Shown here one piece after another: positions 42,112 to 50,692 of a stretch of 64,000 bases of DNA. Within the stretch, counting starts at the first letter, position 1. Each line of letters begins with the position of its first letter. Source of the stretch: Prevotella sp. (GTDB taxonomy: Bacteria > Bacteroidota > Bacteroidia > Bacteroidales > Bacteroidaceae); contig JAFYZT010000036.1 of assembly GCA_017548605.1 (NCBI GenBank), forward strand, positions 62,001-126,000, read 5' to 3'. The position numbers were made by a program, and so were the translations under genes. The notes under the pieces are model-generated. The model searched no databases and had not been told where the DNA came from. It saw only the letters and a list, made by a program, of their open reading frames with translations.

Positions 42112-44169
42112 CTATTTGACGATGTATTTCTTCCCGTTTCGAATGTAAATGCCCTTCCTCGTCGGCTTGTCGTAAAGCCTCTGGCCGTCAAGGGTGAACC
42201 AGGCGTCAACATAATCGCCTGATGTATTCTGTTCATTATCAATCACATGGATGTCTGTAGTCTCGTCGCCATCGAAATTCAGCACAAACCGATTGATGCC
42301 CTGGGCAGAGAACGGCTCACCTGCTATCAATCCGTCCTTCAGTCTGAAGATAGCGCGGAAGGCATTGATGGTCATCGAAGTGTTAGGATAGTAAAGCGTA
42401 TTGTCGGCACCCATGTACAAAAGAGTGTTGTCGCCTTCCTCCTCTTCAGGGGTGTTCTCCTCATCATAATCAGGAGCATCTTTGTAAGTAAAATAGCCGG
42501 GATTATCAGGGCCGCCGTCAATATGGGCATAGTCTTCACCATCATGTTCTTCATCAAAAGCGGTATTCGCACCGCCTACAAGACTCTCACATCTTCCGAA
42601 CATTGAAGTGGGACTGACCTTTGCTGTCGACCATCTGTTGCTGACATAGATGGTTTTCAAATAAATACATGCTCGGAACATCGCATTCATATCTTCAACA
42701 TTCGATGTGTCGAACGATGACAAATCGAGAGTCTGCCCCGGGAAGCAATAGAACATCATTTTCATATTTTTCACTTTACGAGTGTCAAAATGCGACAAGT
42801 CAATCGACGACAGACAATAACATGCCCCAAACATCCATCCCATGTTTGTTGTTTCCGAAGTGTTCAGAAACTCTATTCCCTCTATCTTCGAAAGATGTCC
42901 ACAGTCATAGAACCAGGAAAAGCAACTCTTAGGACGGGCCGCAGCAAATGACGGGTCGAAGACAACTTTTGTTATCGAATTGCGGGACGATTCCCATCCC
43001 AGCATACTGCTACTTCCTGTATCTTCCACATTCCATGAAGTTACACCATCAGGCTCTTCGGTGGTAACCTTAAACGTCAACGTGGAACCGTTAAGCTCCG
43101 CCACAGCATAGGTGACAGGTTTCTCCGTTCCAATAACGCATGGGGAATAGAGGCCTTCAAACGTCACAGCCTTTGTGTCTGTTTCGCTCAAAGATTTGTC
43201 GATGATAACCTCTTCGAAAGAAGGATTGTTGATATCATCACCATCTGCCCATTTAACGATATAAGGCACTCCAGCCTCAATGGCGTTCAGATCGTCGCTG
43301 AAATTGAGCGTCAGTGTTCCTGAAACATCATCAAAATCCGAGGTGCTGAGAGTTTTCACAGTAGCACCCTCCAATGGCGTGCCGGAAAAGCTGTTTATCG
43401 CAAACGGAAGGCAAAGGGTGTTCCATGAGTTATCCTTATATAGGGTGCGGCCTTGCAAGGTAGCGTTTACCTTCTTTCCGTCATGATTGCCAATGACACT
43501 TAGATTGTCGGCATTGTCGGCAAGCACCAAGTTAGGAACTATGTACGAGAATGACGTCTTGGGTAAGAATTGACGATAGATGAGACCATTATTATTTTCA
43601 ACGACACAATTGTATTCGTTAGATTTGGTTCCAAGCCAAAGAGGCGTTCTAGTATCTTCGCCTATATTGGTAACATAAAAACCAACCATCAGGTTTTTAC
43701 CTTGGTAGGTATATGGCGTGTCGAAGGTTATATTCATCTGTAAGTCGCTTACATGGAGTGTGCCGGCATAAACTTGTGTCATGCCATCCCAGTCAATGAA
43801 TTCTTGGTTGCTGAAAGCCGTATAATCCACTTCCGTCAGAAATACTTTGAATTCTGCATTGCCAAAGTCGGTGTCATAAAAAGAAATGATATCATATGAA
43901 TTATTGCAATAAAAAGTCATTCCCGTAATTTCATTCTTACCCATCGACTGCAACAGCGTCGAGGGATAGATAAACTGACTGTGGCCACCCGTATTCTTTG
44001 TGGTAGCAGGCTGATAGACAGGAATACGGTTGTCTGTATCATTGCCGTTTCCCACGACATAAGTGCTTTCACCCTCTATTCCTTCACTGTTGGACTGCGA
44101 CTGCGCCCAAGTCTCATGCATACATAACAGCAGCAGGAAGGGAAGTAACATTCTTAGTTTAATATTCAT
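42112..44169 (-). CDS. Surface protein with BspA-like DUF285 repeats and C-terminal sorting-type tail
   Basis: 685 residues. After the signal peptide (about 1-22), residues 35-210 form a jelly-roll-like domain (NRIPVYQPATTKNTGGHSQFIYP to FLPKTSFSYIVP). It matches by eye the N-terminal domain of the adhesin gene at 59667. Residues 230-370 hold an all-beta domain beginning TLQGRTLYKDNSWNTLCLPF. At about 400-540 are DUF285 repeats (FDTRKVKNMKMMFYCF; SSFDTSNVEDMNAMFRAC). The end, KGIYIRNGKKYIVK, is the tail shared with other surface proteins here, resembling type IX secretion C-terminal signals. It probably binds host or bacterial surfaces (inferred). Confidence 0.85.
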   Translation of the reverse strand: MNIKLRMLLPFLLLLCMHETWAQSQSNSEGIEGESTYVVGNGNDTDNRIPVYQPATTKNTGGHSQFIYPSTLLQSMGKNEITGMTFYCNNSYDIISFYDTDFGNAEFKVFLTEVDYTAFSNQEFIDWDGMTQVYAGTLHVSDLQMNITFDTPYTYQGKNLMVGFYVTNIGEDTRTPLWLGTKSNEYNCVVENNNGLIYRQFLPKTSFSYIVPNLVLADNADNLSVIGNHDGKKVNATLQGRTLYKDNSWNTLCLPFAINSFSGTPLEGATVKTLSTSDFDDVSGTLTLNFSDDLNAIEAGVPYIVKWADGDDINNPSFEEVIIDKSLSETDTKAVTFEGLYSPCVIGTEKPVTYAVAELNGSTLTFKVTTEEPDGVTSWNVEDTGSSSMLGWESSRNSITKVVFDPSFAAARPKSCFSWFYDCGHLSKIEGIEFLNTSETTNMGWMFGACYCLSSIDLSHFDTRKVKNMKMMFYCFPGQTLDLSSFDTSNVEDMNAMFRACIYLKTIYVSNRWSTAKVSPTSMFGRCESLVGGANTAFDEEHDGEDYAHIDGGPDNPGYFTYKDAPDYDEENTPEEEEGDNTLLYMGADNTLYYPNTSMTINAFRAIFRLKDGLIAGEPFSAQGINRFVLNFDGDETTDIHVIDNEQNTSGDYVDAWFTLDGQRLYDKPTRKGIYIRNGKKYIVK

Positions 44170-44347
44170 ATTTTGGAGTTATTAGTATCGAAATAATTGG
44201 TCCTCAAACATTTCGGGTACAAAAATAATCAATTTTCACCTAAATACATTTATCATGAATGTTTTTTATAATCAAATGTCCAAAATACGAACAAAAGAAT
44301 TCAGAATAGCTTTGTCTGGAATATACCATTAAAAAACTCGGAAATTG

Positions 44348-44378
44348 TTTGACACATTCTGCTTTTTTCGTACTTTTG
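44348..44378 (+). promoter_or_regulatory. DUF418 gene promoter
   Basis: TTTG (44348-44351), 19 bases, TACTTTTG (44371-44378). Confidence 0.8.
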
Positions 44379-44415
44379 CATCAATAATTGATGTCGTCAG
44401 AAAGCGCACAGTAGA

Positions 44416-45555
44416 ATGTATATTACCCGTAACCTTCCCAATACCCGGATTGACGTAGCAGATGCTTTGAGAGGCATTGCTGTGGCTGGCATCATCCTGT
44501 ACCACTCCGTGGAGCACTTCGATATCTTCACGAAGGAACCGATAGTGCATACCTTACCATGTGACCAACTGGTAGGCAATGTGTTGGCCTGGTTGTTGAG
44601 TGGTAAGATGTATGGTATCTTTGCCATGCTCTTCGGACTGAGTTTCTTCATCATGAATGACAACCAACAGCAGAAGCATCGCAACTTCTCCGGTCGCTTC
44701 GCCTGGCGCATGTGCCTGCTGTTCATCTTTGGCCTTATCAATGTGGCGTTCTATAATGGTGACATACTGATGCTCTATGCCGTATATGGCATGCTGCTTA
44801 TCCCTGTCAGCTATCTGCCATCACGAGCCGTGTGGTGCATCATAGCACTGCTGGCCATCCAACCTGTGGAGCTTTTCTGTCTGCTCTCGGGTACCACAAT
44901 CGACCACACCACGTTTTTCGAGCTATCCAACAAGATCTTGAATTCGCACGAACATGGCACGTTCATGGAAAATACCATCACCAACCTGCGATATGGGTTC
45001 GAGCTGAATCTGCGATTCAATGTTTTCAGCGGGAGGCTCACCCAGTTACTCTGCCTGTTTATCCTCGGTATGCAGTTAGGTCGGCATCGGTTCTTCTACA
45101 ACGAGGGACGGAACCTGCATTGGTGGCATGTCATCCTTGGCGTATCGGCACTCGTAGTCCTCGTAATGAGTCTTGTGGGTTTTGGTGATTTGGCCTTATG
45201 GCTTACCCCGATTTATAACCTTTTCATTCTCATGATGATTACCTCAGCGGTGGTTTCTGCGTGGTATGCCTTCTCTTCCGTCCGTGGTGCCTTGCGTCAC
45301 CTCTGCTTCTTTGGCCGTATGAGTCTCACCAACTATCTGTTACAGTCCATCATAGGCAGCTTTATCTTCTGCGGCTACGGACTGGCTTGCTATCACCTGG
45401 TGGGCATTACCTATGCCGTACTCATCGGCCTGGCTATAGTCCTTGTTCTATACGCTTTCGGACGCTATTGGTTCAAATCCCATCCCCGTGGTCCATTGGA
45501 GGGTCTGTGGCGGAAACTGACCTGGCTTAACGTCAAGAAGGCAGAAGTCGCTTAA
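44416..45555 (+). CDS. DUF418 family membrane protein
   Basis: 379 residues with about ten TM helices. The opening RIDVADALRGIAVAGIILYHSVEHFDIF and the C-terminal GRMSLTNYLLQSIIGSFIFCGYGLACY are diagnostic of DUF418 (YeiB-like) proteins, distantly related to acyltransferase-3 membrane enzymes. The segment LFGLSFFIMNDNQQQKHRNFSGRFAWRMCLLFIFGLIN is also family-typical. The substrate is unknown. It is transcribed alone from a clear promoter. Confidence 0.92.
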   Translation: MYITRNLPNTRIDVADALRGIAVAGIILYHSVEHFDIFTKEPIVHTLPCDQLVGNVLAWLLSGKMYGIFAMLFGLSFFIMNDNQQQKHRNFSGRFAWRMCLLFIFGLINVAFYNGDILMLYAVYGMLLIPVSYLPSRAVWCIIALLAIQPVELFCLLSGTTIDHTTFFELSNKILNSHEHGTFMENTITNLRYGFELNLRFNVFSGRLTQLLCLFILGMQLGRHRFFYNEGRNLHWWHVILGVSALVVLVMSLVGFGDLALWLTPIYNLFILMMITSAVVSAWYAFSSVRGALRHLCFFGRMSLTNYLLQSIIGSFIFCGYGLACYHLVGITYAVLIGLAIVLVLYAFGRYWFKSHPRGPLEGLWRKLTWLNVKKAEVA

Positions 45556-45643
45556 TATCGTACTCTTAAAAAAGTTTTGATTCCCTCGCAATAAATCAGA
45601 GAATAATATCGTTTCCATAAATAAAACTAAAGTATAACAATTT

Positions 45644-46099
45644 ATGAAGTATTTAGCTTTTACATTCGCAATTTTAGTTTTGTTCTTATGCTCATGCCAT
45701 AATAACAAAACGGAGTCATCAAATCCGCAAACGGAAATCCAAGACACACAAAGCGCGGTGTCGGATAGTGTTAAACAAACGGCAGCTGTTGATAGCACCA
45801 AAGCCGCGGAGCGTACAATAACGAAAGATATGGCCTATGACGGAGTAAATAACTATTGCCATAGTACCTATGACTGGAGTATCGCAAAAGATAATCCTTC
45901 CATTATGTATGTTCAGTTGGGAGAAGAGACGGAATCTGAATATGAAGTGATATTCCGTAGCTATACAGGTGCCTTCGTACATTTTTATGTCGATAAAAAA
46001 AGTGGCACTACAAGAATGGTGGAGAAAGTTCCCAATCTTGACGTTGAAGAGGCAGCTGGTACCATTAACCTCTTTGATTACTTAGACAAGAAGAACTAA
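45644..46099 (+). CDS. Hypothetical lipoprotein
   Basis: 151 residues. The lipobox LFLCSC follows a hydrophobic N-terminus, so it is likely a lipid-anchored protein. A Ser/Thr/Gln-rich linker (20-60) leads to a compact domain (NNYCHSTYDWSIAKDNPSIMYVQLGEETESEYEVIFRSYTGAFVHFYVDKKSGTTRMVEKVP) of alternating strands. No family is recognised. The next gene, on the opposite strand, is also a small lipoprotein; a terminator lies between them. Confidence 0.78.
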   Translation: MKYLAFTFAILVLFLCSCHNNKTESSNPQTEIQDTQSAVSDSVKQTAAVDSTKAAERTITKDMAYDGVNNYCHSTYDWSIAKDNPSIMYVQLGEETESEYEVIFRSYTGAFVHFYVDKKSGTTRMVEKVPNLDVEEAAGTINLFDYLDKKN

Positions 46100-46135
46100 A
46101 CTGTAGCTGAGCAATTCGTATAATTCCAAATATAG

Positions 46136-46166
46136 AAAAAAGCAGTTCCGTTCGGGACTGCTTTTT
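46136..46166. terminator. Bidirectional terminator between two lipoprotein genes
   Basis: AAAAAAGCAGT...ACTGCTTTTT arms around a CCGTTCGGG loop region. Confidence 0.8.
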
Positions 46167-46272
46167 CGCGTTTATAATCAGTTTGTCATCGAAGTTGCTG
46201 GCAATACAAGGCATCATGGTCGGTAAACCACTTCCCCTTAAAACTCTTGAGCCCAAGATGTATTTTGTGCTT

Positions 46273-46842
46273 TCATGGTTTCTCCTGTGAATTCGGGAAT
46301 TGGTTCAGGACGGTTTTGATATTGTCTATCTTGTAGGAGTCGCCCTCTTGAACGAGGCCGAGTTGGACGGCATAAAGGTAATCGCCCTCGGCGGTTCCTA
46401 CGTAGTGATGGGTCACCTTATACGTGTTTTCGTCAATTTCTTCGATGGTTCGTTCTTTCAACGTGCCGACATCGGCTGTCGTATCGTATTCAAAGAGCCA
46501 TGCTGCCAAGCAATTGCCGTCCATACAATCGTAGTCGTAATTGTCCTTTAAGAATTGCGCGGCTTTCGGCGTAATATATTTCTTAACATAATTATTATCA
46601 AGTCCATTATCATCCAATCCTTTGTAGAATTGTTCCAAGAACGCCTTACAGGCGGCAACCTTCTCCTTTCTATCAGGAACTTCCTTCGTTTCCCCGGAAG
46701 AGGGGGAGGAGGTGACGAGTGAAGAATCAGCCTTCAATGTGTCGCCATTGGCCAACTCCGAAGATTGTTCAGTTTTTGGGGAATGATTGCAACTGGTAGC
46801 AAACAATATGCCCACTCCAATTATCCATAATCCTTTTTTCAT
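46273..46842 (-). CDS. Hypothetical lipoprotein, DUF3828-like
   Basis: 189 residues. The lipobox ATSC (Cys18) is followed by a Ser/Thr-rich linker. The domain AACKAFLEQFYKGLDDNGLDNNYVKKYITPKAAQFLKDNYDYDCMDGNCLAAWLF, then KVTHHYVGTAEGDYLYAVQLGLVQEGDSYKIDNI, resembles NTF2-like DUF3828 proteins. In these a helical start is followed by a curved sheet that binds ligands or partners. The assignment is by pattern only. Confidence 0.75.
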   Translation of the reverse strand: MKKGLWIIGVGILFATSCNHSPKTEQSSELANGDTLKADSSLVTSSPSSGETKEVPDRKEKVAACKAFLEQFYKGLDDNGLDNNYVKKYITPKAAQFLKDNYDYDCMDGNCLAAWLFEYDTTADVGTLKERTIEEIDENTYKVTHHYVGTAEGDYLYAVQLGLVQEGDSYKIDNIKTVLNQFPNSQEKP

Positions 46843-46999
46843 AGCACGAAAATTAGTTTAAATTGTAATGATTACTGATATTATATCTTAGACAAAATAC
46901 CTGTCTGCAAAATTATTTATTTTTTGACAAATTATGGCAATGATTCCTGTTTATTAACAATATATGGATGTAATCTTATTCTAGAATTATGGGAAATTG

Positions 47000-47031
47000 T
47001 TTGGAAGTGTTGGGGGGAAAGAGTAAATTTG
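47000..47031 (+). promoter_or_regulatory. Imm32-like gene promoter
   Basis: TTTG (47000-47003), 20 bases, TAAATTTG (47024-47031). Confidence 0.75.
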
Positions 47032-47090
47032 CAGACAGTCTGTTAATTGGGAATTTGGGTGCAAACTCTAAATGCGTTAAATAGGAATTT

Positions 47091-47303
47091 ATGGATATTA
47101 AATGGCAGGACGGATTTACAATCAAAGTGAGTGTTGATGATGAAAACAAAGTGGTGATTTCTGCTAATAAGAAAGGATTGCTTTCATTAGCAACACAATT
47201 GAATGCCTTGGCGGAAGAGGGTATAGGAAGTCATAATCATTATGATGAGTATAATTCTCTTGAAGAAGGGTCCTCAGAATTGATAATAGAGAAGATAGAA
47301 TAG
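47091..47303 (+). CDS. Imm32-like immunity protein, orphan
   Basis: 70 residues. The layout VVISANKKGLLSLATQLNALAEEG, then SHNHYDEYNSLEEGSSELIIEKIE, matches the Imm32 immunity family as I recall it (SHxHxD, then SxELII at the C-terminus). Such proteins neutralise polymorphic toxins. No toxin, VgrG, PAAR or Rhs gene is nearby; the neighbours are a lipoprotein and a patatin. It has its own promoter and AT-rich flanks. It may protect against toxins of neighbouring cells. The family call is by motif, not by search. Confidence 0.7.
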   Translation: MDIKWQDGFTIKVSVDDENKVVISANKKGLLSLATQLNALAEEGIGSHNHYDEYNSLEEGSSELIIEKIE

Positions 47304-47350
47304 TTCCAATATTATATAAAATCTACTCACAAACCTTATCACCATCTAGC

Positions 47351-48241
47351 ATGTTCAACCTGTTAGACAACAAAAAGAAGCGAAAAGATGTGTCACTGGT
47401 GCTATCCACAGGTGGCGCCCGAGGATTGGCGCACATCGGTGCCATCGATCAACTGGAGTCGATGGGGTATAACATCCGCGCCGTTGCCGGCACATCGATG
47501 GGGGCACTGGTGGGTGGCATGTATGCTGCTGGCCGACTTGACGACTTCAAGGATTGGATGCTCACCATTAACCGCAAGAAAATTCTCTCATTGCTCGATT
47601 TCTCGCTCAGCATAAGCTATATCGCCAAAGGGGAACGTATCATTAACGCGATGAAGAAAGTGGTGCCCGACGTGCGCATAGAAGACCTTGAGATACCATA
47701 TTGCGCATCGGCCACTGATGCAGTGACGGGACAAGAGGTGACTTTCACCAGCGGAAGCCTCTACGATGCTATCCGCGCCTCCATCTCGCTGCCGCTGTTC
47801 TTCAGCCCGGTGAAATGTAAGGACCGAATTCTTGTAGATGGTGGGTTGGTGAACCCGCTGCCGTTGAATCGTGTGAAACGCTCCAAAAACGACTTGTTGG
47901 TGGCCATCAACGTGAGTGGACACGATTATCGTGGACAAGTGGAACAGCGTCGCATCATGCGCGAACAGCAAATCGAGAAGTCGAGATTCTATTCTCTGCT
48001 TAACCGATTGATGCCCGAGGATTCCGACATGAACTACTACACGCTCATCAACCGCTCGACATCCATCATGATCAACCGCAATGTACAACTCTCGCTGAAA
48101 ATCACACCACCTGATATCCTTGTCGATATCCCCATGAAACGTTACGACACTTTCGACTTCGACAAATATGAACGACTGGCCGGCATTGGACGAAGCAAGA
48201 CCAAGCATGCTGTTGAGAAATTTCTGAAAACTAACGGATAA
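47351..48241 (+). CDS. Patatin-like phospholipase (RssA-like)
   Basis: 296 residues, cytoplasmic. The patatin hydrolase fold has an oxyanion GGARG in VLSTGGARGLAHIGAIDQL, the nucleophile elbow GTSMGALVGG and the dyad aspartate in DGGLVNPLPL. Family enzymes hydrolyse acyl esters of phospholipids. The C-terminal half (LLNRLMPEDSDMNYYTLINRSTSIMINRNVQLSL) is helical and typical of the bacterial RssA/YlbK subgroup. It starts 47 bases after the Imm32-like gene and may be read from the same promoter. Confidence 0.92.
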   Translation: MFNLLDNKKKRKDVSLVLSTGGARGLAHIGAIDQLESMGYNIRAVAGTSMGALVGGMYAAGRLDDFKDWMLTINRKKILSLLDFSLSISYIAKGERIINAMKKVVPDVRIEDLEIPYCASATDAVTGQEVTFTSGSLYDAIRASISLPLFFSPVKCKDRILVDGGLVNPLPLNRVKRSKNDLLVAINVSGHDYRGQVEQRRIMREQQIEKSRFYSLLNRLMPEDSDMNYYTLINRSTSIMINRNVQLSLKITPPDILVDIPMKRYDTFDFDKYERLAGIGRSKTKHAVEKFLKTNG

Positions 48242-48308
48242 GACTGTTCTTCATTGCCCTGTTTCTGATGCAGGCATGTGGCTCATTTGTCGGAAAAATG
48301 GAAAATAA

Positions 48309-48340
48309 TTTGCTTTTTCCCTCGCTTAGTTGTAACTTTG
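48309..48340 (+). promoter_or_regulatory. Promoter of the DUF4353-like gene
   Basis: TTTG (48309-48312), 20 bases, TAACTTTG (48333-48340). Confidence 0.8.
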
Positions 48341-48373
48341 CAGCGCATTTATGCAATCTAAAACTTAAACTAT

Positions 48374-49303
48374 ATGAAAAGAAATTTTTTACTTCTTATT
48401 TTTATGATGGTCGTAGTGGCCATGCAAGCCGCCAACACCGTGACGGTGGTGTATAATGGTGCTGAGGCTACTGTCACAGTTGATGACGACATAGCCGAAT
48501 ACATAACGGTCAATTCCGGCATGTCCTCTCATGTTTCCATCACATCTTCTACAGAATCGGTGGAGATTATCTACGACCTCAGCGGCTCGTCAGACGATGG
48601 AGAGTTCATCCTGAATGGCAACTACAAGTGTGAGATTGACCTGAACGGTCTGACGCTGACTAACCCTGCCGGACCCGCATTGAAAATTCTGAACGGCAAA
48701 CGCATTGATGTCAGTGCCAAGAAGAACACGGTCAACACCCTCACTGATGGCAAGAACGCCGACTACAAAGGTTGTATCCACTGCACGGGTCACCTGGAGT
48801 TCAAGGGCAAGGGTGAACTGAATATTGTCGGCAACTCGAAGCATGCCATCTCTAGCGATGAGTATGTGGAAATCAAGAACCTGACACTCAACATCACGGG
48901 TGCCGTTAAGGACGGTATTCATTGCAAACAGTATTTCCTCATGGAGAGTGGCACTGTCACCATCAGCAACGTAGGCGATGACGGTATCCAGTGTGAATTG
49001 GATGGTGAAACCTCAACGGGTGAAATTGTCGGCCATGAAGATGAAGATACTGGAAATGTGTATCAGTTGGACGGTACGCTGACCATCGATAACTTTGGTG
49101 GCAAGGCCATCAAAGCCGATGGCGAAATCTTCTATCGCGGTGGAACGCAAAACTTCGATACCTCACAAACTACGGGAATAACAGCCGTTATGACTTCTGA
49201 GCCAGATAAGGATGCAGCTGTCTATGACTTGAGCGGCCGTCGCGTTACTATGCCAACTCATGGAATCTATATTCAAAATGGGAAGAAGGTCATGGTAAAG
49301 TAA
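48374..49303 (+). CDS. Secreted carbohydrate-binding-domain (DUF4353-like) protein with sorting-type tail
   Basis: 309 residues. The signal peptide MKRNFLLLIFMMVVVAMQAAN is followed by a parallel beta-helix-like region with repeated short strands: CEIDLNGLTLTNPAGPALKILNGKRIDVSAKKNTVNTLTDG, CIHCTGHLEFKGKGELNIVGNSKHAISSDEYVEIKNLTLNI, DGIHCKQYFLMESGTVTISNVGDDGIQC. The pattern matches the DUF4353 'carbohydrate-binding domain' family. The C-terminus, HGIYIQNGKKVMVK, is the same tail as in the BspA-like and giant adhesin proteins. Export to the surface is likely; the ligand is unknown. Confidence 0.85.
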   Translation: MKRNFLLLIFMMVVVAMQAANTVTVVYNGAEATVTVDDDIAEYITVNSGMSSHVSITSSTESVEIIYDLSGSSDDGEFILNGNYKCEIDLNGLTLTNPAGPALKILNGKRIDVSAKKNTVNTLTDGKNADYKGCIHCTGHLEFKGKGELNIVGNSKHAISSDEYVEIKNLTLNITGAVKDGIHCKQYFLMESGTVTISNVGDDGIQCELDGETSTGEIVGHEDEDTGNVYQLDGTLTIDNFGGKAIKADGEIFYRGGTQNFDTSQTTGITAVMTSEPDKDAAVYDLSGRRVTMPTHGIYIQNGKKVMVK

Positions 49304-49340
49304 GAGATAATCTGAACCTACCAAAACGTAGGTGAAACGA

Positions 49341-49436
49341 TATGACAGCACCCATATCATTGCTGGATAAAACAGCAAAGATATGGGTGCTGTCATACAT
49401 ATAAGAGCCCCACCCGAAGGTGAGCTCTTTAAAAGT
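49341..49436. terminator. Two hairpins between converging genes
   Basis: An 18-bp perfect stem (49341-49358 with 49380-49397) encloses an inner TTGCTG/CAGCAA stem. A second hairpin AAGAGC...GCTCTT at about 49403-49430 is followed by TTTAAAA. They separate the plus-strand gene ending at 49303 from the minus-strand gene ending at 49438. Confidence 0.75.
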
Positions 49437-49437
49437 G

Positions 49438-50577
49438 TCAATCGCCGCTATCTGCCTTCCATAGCTCGTCAAGTTTTTTCTGCACTGCAGGCTCCATCTC
49501 TGGAATCTTATGGTCGCGTTCAAACTGACGTATGTTGGCATACGAAGCCTTGATTTTGTTGTCTTTCCTGATTTGTTTCAGTTCGTCCTTGTCAACGTAT
49601 GCACGGTCGATGGCATACACTTGTATGGCAAAGATGTTGTGGTGCAAACCGTCTTTCTCCATCTTGTCATCAGAGGAGTAATTCATACGCATCATAAAGT
49701 CTTCGGGTAGCACGTTGCAGTCCTCGTCCATCTTGTAGATGATGTAATCCACATCAATCTTGTTGGTGGTCTTGGCATCTACCTTTTCTCTACGTTTCTT
49801 TTCCGCTTTTGTGCCCTCTCTTTCCAATCGCCGCTTGGTCCAACCCTCGCTGTCGTAGGTGAAATGACGCTGTCCGAGTTCCTTGTCGTAGGTTACATAG
49901 CCGATGACACCTAAACTGTCGCTGAGACACATCCTACCCGGTTCCACCTCGGTGATATCCACGTCGATGTCATATTTTTTCTTCCATTTGTTCTTGTAAT
50001 GTTGTTCGAGAGGTGTCTTTGGGTCTTCATCTTTATCGTAAATGCTTATTTCACTAAAGCCGTCTATCTTTGAGCCAAAAAGCATGTTAATGACGGTTTT
50101 GATAATGCCTTTATACGACTTCGATACATGGGTAGTGTATGTCTTGAGCTTGTGGGTCTGCCGCTCATAGATATTGTCCGTGATGCCCGCACGGTAATAG
50201 ATGATGCCATCGTGGTCATCGTACATATACGTGCGGTAGTAAGTCTGCACATAGACGTATGGCTTTGGCTTGACGGTAATCTCAGTGAGTCCGAAGTCGG
50301 AGTCCTCAAGAACGATACGTCTGTCGGTCAGTTTCGTGAGGTCAACAGTTTGCATCTTGTAAGCTACGTGGCTCACTGTGATGATGTCGGCGCCCTTGGT
50401 GTCGGCCAAGTAGCCATCAAAGTCGGTGATGCCGATGAATTGGGCATCCTGTGTCATGACCGAGGCGTAGGCAATGCCATCGCCATCGTTATCAACTACT
50501 TGTAAAAGCTGGGCGGAAACGGTATTCGCAACCAACAGCATTCCAAATAGGAGTATGAATCTGAATGTTTTTGTCAT
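49438..50577 (-). CDS. Secreted protein with CarboxypepD_reg-like domain
   Basis: 379 residues. The signal peptide (MTKTFRFILLFGMLLVANTVSAQ) is followed by a carboxypeptidase regulatory-like beta-sandwich at 23-110 (LLQVVDNDGDGIAYASVMTQDAQFIGITDFDGYL, ITVSHVAYKMQTVDLTKL). The rest is a conserved Bacteroidota region rich in Tyr and Lys (VQTYYRTYMYDDHDGIIYYRAGITDNIYERQTHKLKTYTTHVSKSYKG) with no recognised fold. A TonB plug is absent, so it is not a SusC-type receptor. The function is unknown. Confidence 0.82.
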   Translation of the reverse strand: MTKTFRFILLFGMLLVANTVSAQLLQVVDNDGDGIAYASVMTQDAQFIGITDFDGYLADTKGADIITVSHVAYKMQTVDLTKLTDRRIVLEDSDFGLTEITVKPKPYVYVQTYYRTYMYDDHDGIIYYRAGITDNIYERQTHKLKTYTTHVSKSYKGIIKTVINMLFGSKIDGFSEISIYDKDEDPKTPLEQHYKNKWKKKYDIDVDITEVEPGRMCLSDSLGVIGYVTYDKELGQRHFTYDSEGWTKRRLEREGTKAEKKRREKVDAKTTNKIDVDYIIYKMDEDCNVLPEDFMMRMNYSSDDKMEKDGLHHNIFAIQVYAIDRAYVDKDELKQIRKDNKIKASYANIRQFERDHKIPEMEPAVQKKLDELWKADSGD

Positions 50578-50599
50578 AGGAATTAGTTATTCTTTGTTG

Positions 50600-50607
50600 C
50601 AAATATA
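50600..50607 (-). promoter_or_regulatory. Promoter -7 element of the CarboxypepD_reg gene
   Basis: The complement reads TATATTTG, 22 bases upstream of the ATG at 50577. Confidence 0.65.
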
Positions 50608-50692
50608 CAATATATTTGCTGTTTATGTGAGGAAAGGGCATCACTTTCTCACATTTTATGATGTTTTAGTATGAAATCCACTCAGAATGGGC

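Noticed and set aside
48268-48456. 62-residue frame with a lipoprotein-like start
   Set aside because: It overlaps the promoter and start of the DUF4353-like gene and has no coherent coding sequence.
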